NCBI GenBank assembly: GCA_024103005.1 | Contig: JAGFJA010000076.1 | Location: 18,136-82,135, forward strand | Direction: 5' to 3' | Length of the DNA stretch: 64,000 bases | From: Saprospiraceae bacterium | GTDB lineage: Bacteria > Bacteroidota > Bacteroidia > Chitinophagales > Saprospiraceae | In this document: positions 36,493-45,612 of the stretch, piece after piece | Numbering within the stretch: position 1 is the first letter of the stretch | Layout of the letters: every line of letters begins with the position of its first letter | Translations under genes and position numbers: made by a program | The notes under the pieces: model-generated | The model's input: only the letters and a program-made list of their open reading frames with translations | Database searches by the model: none | Told to the model about the DNA's origin: nothing

Positions 36493-39400
36493 TTAGAACC
36501 TCAATTTAACATTAAAACCAACTGTTCGGACAGAAGGATATGCTCCTCCCTGGTGTCCGGACACGTTACCAGCACTATAAATATCTTCAGGATCTGCATA
36601 AGGGAGATTCTTGTGAATAATCCAAAGATTCTTACCAGTCAAAGAGATATCTGCTCCTTTTACAAATCTTGAATTTTCAAACAATTTCTTGTTTAAAGAG
36701 TATGTCAAATTTACTTCTCTTAGTTTTACAAATGATGCATCATATACAAATGCTTCATTTGGATTGTTTACGATACCGAATGGTGATACATCTGAATTAG
36801 AAGCATCGACTCTGATATCGTTTTTAGATCCGTCTTCTTTAACACCGTCAAGGATTAATCCACCACCTTGATCAAGCGGATTTCTTACCGGATTGCCAAG
36901 ATCGTTAGTTCCTGCTGTTTCAGGATACATACCGGTGTATTGGCCATAAGCCTGATCCAATGAATACAGATCACCACCAAATTTAGCAGAAATCAGGAAG
37001 TTGAGGCTAAGGTTTTTCCAGCTCAATGTAGAACCTACACCACCAAACCAATCAGGTGTTATATTTCCAATAACCTGTGCTGATTTTGACATATAGTAAC
37101 CATCATCTCTAACAGTCTTCTGTCCGTTGGTATAAACAAAGCCTCTGCCAAGCAAAACACCGTAAGGCTCACCAGGACGAGCTACCAAGCTAACGCCACT
37201 CTGGAAAGTTGCGATAACAATTTGCTTTGTATTCTCATCATACAATTCAACCACTTCGTTCTTATTTTTCGCAAAGTTAAATGTCAGCGTCCAGTTAAAG
37301 TCTTTTGTTCTTACAGGAGTTACATTCAAGATTGCTTCTATACCTTTATTGTTTACAGATCCTGCATTGATATACTTAGAAGTATAACCTGTTGCACCTG
37401 TAATCTGTACAGGGATAATCTGGTCAAATGTTGTAGCGTCATAGTAGGTCAATTCTAAGCCAATTCTATTCTTAAATAGGGCAAAGTCCAGACCAACTTC
37501 TGTAGATTTAGTTCTTTCAGGTTTCAAATCTTTATTGTTCTTTCTAGAAGGTAAAGAGAAGAATGGAACAGAACCGAAAGCAGTTGGCTTATCATATACG
37601 TCATAAACGCTTAATGCAGGTGCATCGTTACCCACTTCAGTATAAGATAATCTCAACTTACCATAATCCAGCCAATCTTGCTTCAACAATTCAGAGAAAA
37701 CGAATCCCAATGAAACAGAAGGATAGTTATATGTATTATTACCTTCAGGTAAAGTTGTTGACTGGTCTCTTCTGAAGGTACCGTCTAAGAACAAATACTT
37801 ATTAAATCCAAGTGTTGCAGTAGCAAATAAACCATCCACACCAATAGGAACATAAGATTCGCTAGGAGGAACAGGAGTACCGGCAGAGTTACTGATAGAG
37901 TATAATCCATCTACTACCAGGTCAGTGTTGGTAGTGCTGAAAATAGAATACAGATAAGATCTTCTGATGTTAGTACCTGCTGTCACATCCAGAGAAATTG
38001 CATCTGTCAGATCTTTATTAAAGTTGGCAAACAAGTCATAGTTGTATTCCTTGTAACTTCTGTTATAGATATTGTATAATCCTAAGTCAACAGATTTTTT
38101 ATTATTTCTTTCTTCCTGTTGGTCATAAGATATATCAGCACCTGCTCTACCTACGAGTGACAGACCTGGAACAATTGTGTACTGTGCAGTAATGTTACCG
38201 AAGTATCTGTTACGAGAGTCAGTTGTATAATTTTTATATCTTGCAAAATAAGGGTTATCCCAGTAAATTGGACTATTCTCTCCAACACCTGCCCAGTTCC
38301 ATGTCGCATTTTGCTCTGCAAGTTCATACGCTTCTTTCAGATCAAGGATGTCCACGTTGGTCTGATACCATTGTCTGAATGATGTGTTAACGTTTCTGTT
38401 ACCATAACCAACACCATAACGACCTGTCGCTGCTTCATTGGTAAAGTTTAATGAGGTACTTACTTTAAACTTGGAATTTGGTTCAATTGAACCTCCCAGG
38501 TTAAACATATTCTTGTACAATTTACTGTTTGGCATTACGCCTTTTTCATCGTTTCGGTTATAACCTACTTTAAAGGTAGTTGTTTTACCACCTCCCTGAA
38601 TGGTGATGCCCTGATTGCTTGAGAATCCGGTTTCATAGAACTTAGAAACAGGGTTTTTAGCAGCTACCCAAGGGGTTTTTTGCTTGTAGTGAGGGTTGTT
38701 AGGATTGGGATCCATAGCTCTCCAGTCGTAAACTAACAAGTTGGGATCGAAGGCTGCACCATAAGATGCGTCTTCTGTAAACGGAACAAAAGGCTCTTCA
38801 ACACCAGGAGTAAAGAAATCAGAACCTAAAAATCCGGGATTTCCTGAGTAAGTATAAAAGTCCGGACCATATCCGCCACCATACTTATCCTGTTGTGTGA
38901 TAAAGGTTGATTTATCAATGGTTCCCCAAGAAAATCCTGAGTTTAAAGTAACATCAAACTGATCTTTCTTACCTTTTTTAGTGGTAATTAAGACTACGCC
39001 ATTTGCACCACGGCTACCATATAGGGCTGCAGCAGCTCCTTTTAATACAGTGATATTCTCAATGTCCAACGGGTTAATATCCGCAGCACTTGAACCATAG
39101 TCATATCCTTCGCGACCCTGAGCTGTAGAAGATGTAGTCAGTGTAGCGTTAGATGCAGGGACTCCGTCAATAACGAATAAGGCCTGATTGTTACCGGTAA
39201 TTGATTTGTAACCACGCAAAACGACGTTGGTAGATGCTCCCATTGAGTTATTGGAACGGATATCCAAACCGGCAACCTTGCCTTGCAATGCATTGACAAA
39301 GTCGTTGGTTCTGACTACGTTGAGCTCGTCGCCGTTAACTTTCTGAGCAGAAACCGAAAGTTCATTTCGTTTTCTTTCAAGACCATAAGCAGTCACTACG

Positions 39401-39708
39401 ACTTCATCCAACAATTTTTTATCGGCTTCTAAAACTACCGATACTGTGTTGGAAACACCATCTAAGGTGACTTCTTTAGTTACATAGCCGGTATAAGATA
39501 CTACCAATACCGCATTTGAAGGCGCTCTCAGATTAAACTTACCGTCTAAATCAGTGACGGTGCCATCTGTGGTGCCTTTAATCAAAACACTCGCCCCTGC
39601 CAATGGTTCGGACTTATCGTCCATAACCATCCCGGATATGTTCCGTTGACCGTAAGATACAACAAAACCAAGGACAAGCAAAAATAGTGTAAACATTGTT
39701 TTTTTCAT
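36493..39708 (-). CDS. SusC/RagA-family TonB-linked outer membrane protein
   Basis: 1071 residues. After the signal peptide (LFLLVLGFVVSYGQ) comes a carboxypeptidase-regulatory-like domain (ISGMVMDDKSEPLAGASVLI) to about 100, then the TonB box and plug (LDEVVVTAYGLERKRNELSV, GLDIRSNNSMG) and a 22-strand barrel ending in VRTVGFNVKLRF with terminal Phe. It imports the ligand captured by the SusD partner using TonB energy. A -7 box lies at 39755-39762. Confidence 0.95.
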   Translation of the reverse strand: MKKTMFTLFLLVLGFVVSYGQRNISGMVMDDKSEPLAGASVLIKGTTDGTVTDLDGKFNLRAPSNAVLVVSYTGYVTKEVTLDGVSNTVSVVLEADKKLLDEVVVTAYGLERKRNELSVSAQKVNGDELNVVRTNDFVNALQGKVAGLDIRSNNSMGASTNVVLRGYKSITGNNQALFVIDGVPASNATLTTSSTAQGREGYDYGSSAADINPLDIENITVLKGAAAALYGSRGANGVVLITTKKGKKDQFDVTLNSGFSWGTIDKSTFITQQDKYGGGYGPDFYTYSGNPGFLGSDFFTPGVEEPFVPFTEDASYGAAFDPNLLVYDWRAMDPNPNNPHYKQKTPWVAAKNPVSKFYETGFSSNQGITIQGGGKTTTFKVGYNRNDEKGVMPNSKLYKNMFNLGGSIEPNSKFKVSTSLNFTNEAATGRYGVGYGNRNVNTSFRQWYQTNVDILDLKEAYELAEQNATWNWAGVGENSPIYWDNPYFARYKNYTTDSRNRYFGNITAQYTIVPGLSLVGRAGADISYDQQEERNNKKSVDLGLYNIYNRSYKEYNYDLFANFNKDLTDAISLDVTAGTNIRRSYLYSIFSTTNTDLVVDGLYSISNSAGTPVPPSESYVPIGVDGLFATATLGFNKYLFLDGTFRRDQSTTLPEGNNTYNYPSVSLGFVFSELLKQDWLDYGKLRLSYTEVGNDAPALSVYDVYDKPTAFGSVPFFSLPSRKNNKDLKPERTKSTEVGLDFALFKNRIGLELTYYDATTFDQIIPVQITGATGYTSKYINAGSVNNKGIEAILNVTPVRTKDFNWTLTFNFAKNKNEVVELYDENTKQIVIATFQSGVSLVARPGEPYGVLLGRGFVYTNGQKTVRDDGYYMSKSAQVIGNITPDWFGGVGSTLSWKNLSLNFLISAKFGGDLYSLDQAYGQYTGMYPETAGTNDLGNPVRNPLDQGGGLILDGVKEDGSKNDIRVDASNSDVSPFGIVNNPNEAFVYDASFVKLREVNLTYSLNKKLFENSRFVKGADISLTGKNLWIIHKNLPYADPEDIYSAGNVSGHQGGAYPSVRTVGFNVKLRF

Positions 39709-39754
39709 GCCTGAACTTTTTGATTATTAAATTAATGAATTACAATATGAGATT

Positions 39755-39762
39755 CAAATGTA
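39755..39762 (-). promoter_or_regulatory. -7 promoter box of the susCD operon
   Basis: CAAATGTA on the plus strand reads TACATTTG on the minus strand, 46 bases before the susC start. Confidence 0.45.
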
Positions 39763-40263
39763 GCAAACTTATGGATAATCCTGCAAATAATTTTATTTTT
39801 TTTAGCTTTTGACAAAAAAAATCAATATAAAGTTTTGAATTTCAATATTGTTAAGGAATTTTGTATTTATGCTTCATTTCATTATTATTTAAAAATTTCT
39901 CCATTTGATTACAGGCAAAAAAGTTAAAAAGTATAATCTTGCTCATTCAGATGTCAAAAACAGATGAAAATAATCAAATAAAGATGGGAATTTTGTCTGA
40001 CTATATTTTTATAAAATATTTATATATATCTGATATTCATTTATTTAAATATTGAATATATATAAAATATTTGTCAATAGCAAATACAATAATTATATCA
40101 TGATGTCAGAGTTACAAGACATCATTCCGGACAAAAATTTTTTTGATCCTGTATAGATATACTAAAAAAGAATCATTCTTTTCAAATCAAACGTGTGAAG
40201 CATCTGAGCCGGTCGGAAAGGTCAAAATCTATAAACACTGCGAGGAGAATTTAACCCTAAAGA
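39763..40263. other. AT-rich spacer upstream of susC
   Basis: About 500 bases, very AT-rich, between susC and the pirin gene end. No frame is supported on either strand and no structured element is visible. Confidence 0.5.
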
Positions 40264-41136
40264 TTATTCTTTCAAAATCCCATACTTGCCTGCGTTATAA
40301 TCTTTCAAAGCCAATTCCAATTCTTCATGCGTATTCATGACAAAGGGCCCGTAAACGGCAATTTTTTCATCTATTGGATTACCAGACAGGAAAAGAATTG
40401 TGGAAGATTCAATAGCCTTAATGTCTATAGTTTCGCCTATATTTTCAAAAAGAATCAAATTGCCCGAATCAGCTGAATTGCCATTAATATAGGCTTGTCC
40501 TTCAATTATTAAAGCTGCCGTATTCAATCTTTCATTTGATTCAAAGCTAATTTCAGCACCTTTTTCCAATTTAAAATTCATCAGGTTCATCTTAGTATAA
40601 GTATGCGCCGGGCCTTTAACATCTTTGAATTGGCCTGCTATTACTTCAACTTTCCCCATTTTGTGTGGAAGATTATAATATCCTAAGTTTTCATGAGTAA
40701 GTTTCTGATACTTTGGTTGAGCGCCCTTATCAGCTGATGGCAGATTTACCCAAAGTTGTACGACATGAAACAAGCCTCCCCTCCTGCTAAACTCCTTTTC
40801 GTGATATTCTTTATGCAAGATCCCGCTTCCTGCCGTCATCCACTGTACCTCCCCGGGATGCAAAACGCCGCTATTTCCGGCACTGTCATAATGAGCCACA
40901 CTTCCGCTATATACTATCGTCACCGTCTCAAAACCCCTGTGAGGATGCACTCCTACCCCTCTATGTTCTTCTCTTGGCGCAAATTCAATTGGTGCATTAT
41001 AATCCATCAGTAAAAAGGGACTTAAACGCTTGATACTTATTGATTCACTCGGGAAAAAGGTATGGACCCTAAACCCGTCTCCTACCATATGAGGTTGATC
41101 AGAATTAATTTTTCTTTGAATCTTTCTCAATGCCAT
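40264..41136 (-). CDS. Pirin family protein
   Basis: About 290 residues from the ATG at 41136 (MALRKIQRKI); an ATG eight codons upstream adds residues that family members lack. The N-terminal cupin holds the metal site pattern VHPHRGFETVTIVYSG and HYDSAGNSGVLHPGEVQWMT, and a C-terminal pirin domain follows (residues 170-290). Bacterial pirins are iron-binding cupins, some with quercetinase-like activity or regulating central metabolism. The gene stands alone. Confidence 0.88.
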   Translation of the reverse strand: MALRKIQRKINSDQPHMVGDGFRVHTFFPSESISIKRLSPFLLMDYNAPIEFAPREEHRGVGVHPHRGFETVTIVYSGSVAHYDSAGNSGVLHPGEVQWMTAGSGILHKEYHEKEFSRRGGLFHVVQLWVNLPSADKGAQPKYQKLTHENLGYYNLPHKMGKVEVIAGQFKDVKGPAHTYTKMNLMNFKLEKGAEISFESNERLNTAALIIEGQAYINGNSADSGNLILFENIGETIDIKAIESSTILFLSGNPIDEKIAVYGPFVMNTHEELELALKDYNAGKYGILKE

Positions 41137-41329
41137 AATTCTCTCTGTTTTATAGTACAACTATCTTTTAACCTTATAGTTGAACATAGCTATACAACTC
41201 AGGAAAAATCATAAACCAGTTTAAGAAAATCAGCTTAAAAAGCCTCTTGTTCATCTTAGTCAATCCAAAATAAAGCTATGAAATTATAATATCAATAATA
41301 TTCTACCCGGTTATTCTTCTGATTGATAA

Positions 41330-41360
41330 AAATAAAAAACCATCAATGCTCGATTGATGG
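41330..41360 (-). terminator. Rho-independent terminator of the mannoside operon
   Basis: CCATCAAT and ATTGATGG pair perfectly around loop GCTCG (41340-41360). On the minus strand the stem is followed by TTTTTTATTTTTAT. Confidence 0.8.
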
Positions 41361-41446
41361 CTATAAACAGATTTGTTAATTTTTGAAATTATCTTTAATG
41401 TTATAAGTGAAGTGTCAAGACCCAAGTAGTATTGTAATTAACAAAT

Positions 41447-43186
41447 CTATTTACCTACATGATAATGAAAATCTATCACAACATCATCAGCGTATAATTT
41501 TTGGTCGATGACCTTAAATCTACTCGCTGATGGCACAAATATAAGTAATGCAGTTTGTTTAGGTCGTATATTTAACACATCATTTTCGTAGTCACCATTG
41601 GATAATAATTTCTGACTAACAGCATCATAGAGTGCATAGTCTCCGGTAATTGCAGGTAATTTAACAGACTCGGCAGTATTTCCCGGATTATAAACGAGGT
41701 AGGTCGGATATGCTTTTTCTTTGCGATACATATCTGTTGCAAGGCAGTCTAAAAATAGTATTCCCTCCTTATCGGTGGTATGGATGGTGCCGCCAAAAAA
41801 TCCGACATGTCCGCTTCCGTAAATGGAAAACATTGTTTCATCCGGCATGCCGGGAGCCCATAGGGGACCATCACCCTGTGCAAAGGGAGATCGATTTTCG
41901 AATCCTTTTATTGTAGGATGACGCACCAGTCCTTCATATGCGATTACATTTTTCGTAATTGCTTTTTTAGCAGGCAATGCCTGAAGTGAATCAGGTATAT
42001 TGTAAGGATAAAATAAGCGAGAAGCATTGGCAGCATTGAGCATCCACTTGGCTATGGCGGCTGCATATCTTTGGTCATACCTAACCATTGGCAGCAGCGG
42101 CCATGCCAGATCAAATGTATTCATCGCAAAGCCATAGCCTCCTTTATCCTTGGTGCTTCCATATAATCCGGAGACATCATATCCGTTCCAGTTGCCGGTG
42201 ATGACCCCCCAACCATCCCGATTGACAGATTTGCCCTCAAAGGTCCAGTTGAGAAACTTCAACACATCATAGTTCCTGCCTTCTTCGGCATTGAGGCGAG
42301 CAGCCAAATATGCACCAAAAGGCATAAATAATTCATAGTTTCTGTTTTCCTTTTGTTTTTGCAAGGCCGTCAAAGCCATCTCGGCTCCGTCCAGGTATTT
42401 TTTATCTTTATATTTAATATAGGCGGCATATAGTATGAAAGCATATCCGGCTGCAACATCTTCCTGGGTAGGAATGTGATTCACGCCTCCATACATGTCT
42501 TTAAAATTAAAAAAGGAAAAGGTATAATCATCCTTAAGAATGTTGGCTGAGGTTAAAAACTGATCTGCAATAATTCGTTGCAATGAATCAATTCCTTTAA
42601 CCTTCGGATAATAATTGGCCATGCCGTAAAACAATACGTTATTGTATATGTCGTACCAGAAATCATTGCCATAGCCACCACCGATGTGAGCTTTTTTACT
42701 TGTAAAATTCATGATAATATTCCAGCCATTATCCCTGTTGAAATAATTTTTGGTCATTTCCACGAAATTCATCCCATTTTGACTGGATTTATCTATCCCG
42801 ACAAGGGTAGCACCGATAATTGAACCAAGGGCACCAATCGCTTCGTGGTTCTCACCATCATTGACATCCGGACCTTCCCGTACATCGCCTACTGCGGTAA
42901 AAAGACCGAATGTGTTCTGAGGAAAATTCCTTTTCATACTGTCAATCCAGATAAATGGCAGGAACTTCCCTTTTTGATTAAAATCATATATATAATGGTC
43001 AAAATCGATTGCCGTCTTACGCCAATTCTTCATCATGTATGGAGCCGGCATGTCGGGCATTTCATTAACCCGCGGGATAGGCACCTGTGACACAGTTTCG
43101 GTCAGTGGTGGCAAGACCTCGGAAGTATTGTCACAGGAGGTCAAAGTGAATATTAATATGGAAATATATAAAGTTAAATGTTTCAT
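41447..43186 (-). CDS. Lipoprotein of unknown family, probable helical-barrel glycan enzyme
   Basis: 579 residues. The signal ends TLTSC, followed by DNTSEV. The body is rich in aromatic helices with repeated W/Y/G pairs (WYDIYNNVLFYGMANYY, DAAGYAFILYAAYIKYKD as a similar helix, GWGVITGNWNGYDVSGLYGS), like an (alpha/alpha)6 barrel. A C-terminal beta domain follows (YPTYLVYNPGNTAESVKLPA, NIRPKQTALLIFVP). I do not recognise the CAZy family. It lies nine bases after the MFS gene in an operon with the GH130 enzyme, so a surface or periplasmic role in opening a mannoside-containing glycan is likely. Confidence 0.6.
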   Translation of the reverse strand: MKHLTLYISILIFTLTSCDNTSEVLPPLTETVSQVPIPRVNEMPDMPAPYMMKNWRKTAIDFDHYIYDFNQKGKFLPFIWIDSMKRNFPQNTFGLFTAVGDVREGPDVNDGENHEAIGALGSIIGATLVGIDKSSQNGMNFVEMTKNYFNRDNGWNIIMNFTSKKAHIGGGYGNDFWYDIYNNVLFYGMANYYPKVKGIDSLQRIIADQFLTSANILKDDYTFSFFNFKDMYGGVNHIPTQEDVAAGYAFILYAAYIKYKDKKYLDGAEMALTALQKQKENRNYELFMPFGAYLAARLNAEEGRNYDVLKFLNWTFEGKSVNRDGWGVITGNWNGYDVSGLYGSTKDKGGYGFAMNTFDLAWPLLPMVRYDQRYAAAIAKWMLNAANASRLFYPYNIPDSLQALPAKKAITKNVIAYEGLVRHPTIKGFENRSPFAQGDGPLWAPGMPDETMFSIYGSGHVGFFGGTIHTTDKEGILFLDCLATDMYRKEKAYPTYLVYNPGNTAESVKLPAITGDYALYDAVSQKLLSNGDYENDVLNIRPKQTALLIFVPSASRFKVIDQKLYADDVVIDFHYHVGK

Positions 43187-43195
43187 TATAAATTA

Positions 43196-44473
43196 TTATT
43201 CTGCAATATTTTGATGGGGTGAAATTGATTTCCAAACCTTGTCCTTCAGGATATTCCCGGCTATTTTTATGGAAAAAAGCTGGATGGCCGCGATTACAAT
43301 TAAGGCATATCTCAATGCAATATATTCGCTTGCATATCTTGCCAGGATGATAAACAGGCCGCATCCGACCAGTCTTCCTATCAACAGGCCTATTTCGTGA
43401 TTAAAAATATAGGCAAAATTATTTCTACCTTCTTTTTCAGAAACATAATCTATTACCTGCAACTGAATCGGGAAATAGGCGATATCGAGCAAGGGGCGGG
43501 CAAAACTCAGACAAATAACAAAAAGTATTGCTCCCAGGGCTGAATACAGAGATGCATTGAAGATAGCTCCAACCATAAACAACAAAAGTCCAATGGTGAA
43601 TATCTTCATCCTATGCTCCGGCTTCGTTACCCGTCCCAATACATACAAAAGAATTGCCGACAAGAAAGCTGCAAGAGACAACAAAGAGCCCAGGCTACCT
43701 TCTTCACCTACCAGCGTTCTAATCAACATTACGGGAGCTGTGACAATATAACCCTGGGCCACTCCTTTGAGCATAGATAAGGATAACATCTTATACCAAA
43801 GCGGATGGAATTTAAAAAAGATAAAGGGTGCGCGCTTAGGATTTTCAAAGTGACCCCGATGTACTAAAATGGAAGATACTACTGTCAGCGTAAACACAAA
43901 TCCTGCAAGACAGTAATAGGCTACATTGATGTTGCCGGCAAACCAACCATTATCTTTTGTGGAGGTGATAAAGGCTCCGGCAGCGAATGGTATAATAATT
44001 CCTGCAAGTGTATAAAAGAAGGTTTCTATGCCGTAGTAATAGTTTCTATTTTCATTATTTGTGGTATTGAGGGCGAGGAAATCCCTGTTTGCCCAGAAAA
44101 AACCATAAGATAGTCCCATGATGAGTCCTGTTCCGAAAATCCCCCAGGTAGTCAGCTCTTTCAGTGACATCATTGCAGCCATTGATATACCGCTAAGGAG
44201 CATTCCTAGAGAGTAGAGCCTGCTTATTTTAAAGTGATTAAGCAGATATCCGTTAAGGGCAAAGGTCGCCGGGATGCCGATGTATAGCGCTAATTGAAAG
44301 ATTACAACAAGGCTGATATCATTCGAATTACGCATGATGTATGCACCGATAAATAGCTCAATGATTGGAAGTACAAGGGCATAAATAAGATTGGTAATGA
44401 GTAATACCCGCATAGGGAGCGGGTGTGACTTAAAAAATGCAAATTCTTTTTGTATCATAAACGCCGGATTCAA
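43196..44473 (-). CDS. MFS transporter, probable oligosaccharide importer
   Basis: 425 residues, about 12 membrane helices (LLITNLIYALVLPIIELFIG, LALYIGIPATFALNGYLL, GTGLIMGLSYGFFWANRDFL). The N-terminal start is TTG at 44473, overlapping the GH130 stop (TTGA), or ATG at 44458; the two give the same mature protein. Its place between GH130 and the lipoprotein suggests uptake of a mannosyl disaccharide across the inner membrane to be phosphorolysed in the cytoplasm. Confidence 0.8.
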   Translation of the reverse strand: MNPAFMIQKEFAFFKSHPLPMRVLLITNLIYALVLPIIELFIGAYIMRNSNDISLVVIFQLALYIGIPATFALNGYLLNHFKISRLYSLGMLLSGISMAAMMSLKELTTWGIFGTGLIMGLSYGFFWANRDFLALNTTNNENRNYYYGIETFFYTLAGIIIPFAAGAFITSTKDNGWFAGNINVAYYCLAGFVFTLTVVSSILVHRGHFENPKRAPFIFFKFHPLWYKMLSLSMLKGVAQGYIVTAPVMLIRTLVGEEGSLGSLLSLAAFLSAILLYVLGRVTKPEHRMKIFTIGLLLFMVGAIFNASLYSALGAILFVICLSFARPLLDIAYFPIQLQVIDYVSEKEGRNNFAYIFNHEIGLLIGRLVGCGLFIILARYASEYIALRYALIVIAAIQLFSIKIAGNILKDKVWKSISPHQNIAE

Positions 44474-45543
44474 GAATGAGTGCCTGAATGTACTGAAATC
44501 TGGGATTGAAGGGAAGCCAACACTTCTCTGATGGACAATTTACCGATACAGATTACCTTGTCAGACGCTCCGTAATAGAGTGTAATTTCATCTCCATTGA
44601 TAAGCTGACCGTTGGAAAAAACCACGTTTCCGAAGAATCCATTTTTCTCATAATCCATCACGGGACTCAATAATGGTTTTTCTGACCTTGCAATGACCTT
44701 CGATGGATCATCCTTATCCAAAAGGATAGCTCCCAAATGGTACACATGATGGTGGTCAGCTCCATGATAGATTTCAAGCCAGCCATATTCTGTTCTTACC
44801 GGGGCCGCACCGGCACCGACCCGTGCACTATCCCACGAGCCTGGTCTTGTCTTCATAATACATGAATGGCCACCCCAATGGATGAGGTCAGGCGAACCGG
44901 CTATCCAGATATAATTGCCACCCAAGTCAATGCCGGATGGCCGGTGTAATGCAAAGTATTGATTATTGATTTTTTCTTCAAAGATGCAACAATCCTTGTT
45001 ATGAGGCGGAAAGATCATCCCTTCCCGTTTCAGTATTCGCCAATCCTTAGTACGTATCAGCCCAACACCGACACCATTGGGAGATACCTGAGTGTAGGTA
45101 AGGAGATATTCACCATCTATAAAGGTTACTCTACAGTCTTCAATACCGTAGGATTCCAATTCTCCACTACCAAATATCCTGGTAGGCAAATGAGTCGGTT
45201 CATAGAAATGAATACCGTCTTCGCTGCACACAAGGCATAGGTGAGAAATCGTTGAAAGGAATGAGTCTCCCTTATATTTAATGATGCGTGCGTCACTTAA
45301 ATCAATACCGGGATCATTTAATTTAAATTCTTTAATCTCTATACAATTATTTTCCTTGTATATCGGAAAGGATATCATTCCATCCTTCTGTACCGGTCTT
45401 TCGGCAATTCTAAGTATCATCCAGACCTTATCTTCAAACTCAAAAGCCCCGGGATTAAGGACGCATTCCACGACAAATCCTTCCTGACTTGGCATGATAT
45501 CGCTTGTCGTCAGTATGGGATTATTTTCATATCTTTTTATCAT
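44470..45543 (-). CDS. GH130 family mannoside phosphorylase/mannosidase
   Basis: 357 residues forming the five-bladed propeller of GH130. RYENNPILTTSDI at the N-terminus, VLNPGAFEFEDKVWMILR (the NPG-A motif), YGIEDCRVTFIDGEYLLTYT with the likely catalytic Asp, and DSARVGAGAAPVRTEYGWLE, then IYHGAD, are all diagnostic. It has no signal peptide, so it acts in the cytoplasm, probably on beta-mannosyl linkages with phosphate. Whether it is the mannosylglucose, mannobiose or Man-GlcNAc type cannot be fixed by eye. Confidence 0.88.
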   Translation of the reverse strand: MIKRYENNPILTTSDIMPSQEGFVVECVLNPGAFEFEDKVWMILRIAERPVQKDGMISFPIYKENNCIEIKEFKLNDPGIDLSDARIIKYKGDSFLSTISHLCLVCSEDGIHFYEPTHLPTRIFGSGELESYGIEDCRVTFIDGEYLLTYTQVSPNGVGVGLIRTKDWRILKREGMIFPPHNKDCCIFEEKINNQYFALHRPSGIDLGGNYIWIAGSPDLIHWGGHSCIMKTRPGSWDSARVGAGAAPVRTEYGWLEIYHGADHHHVYHLGAILLDKDDPSKVIARSEKPLLSPVMDYEKNGFFGNVVFSNGQLINGDEITLYYGASDKVICIGKLSIREVLASLQSQISVHSGTHS

Positions 45544-45562
45544 AATTATTGCACGTAAGGGT

Positions 45563-45597
45563 ATAAAAAAGGGAGCAAGCCCAATGCACCTGCTCCC
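45563..45597 (-). terminator. Rho-independent terminator after the LamG gene
   Basis: GGGAGCA and TGCTCCC pair across a 13-base loop. On the minus strand TTTTTTATACCC follows. It separates the LamG gene from the GH130 operon. Confidence 0.75.
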
Positions 45598-45612
45598 GTA
45601 AACAGTTAAGTA

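Noticed and set aside
40143..40340. 65-codon plus-strand frame
   Set aside because: Starts in AT-rich spacer and overlaps the 3' end of the pirin gene; no support.
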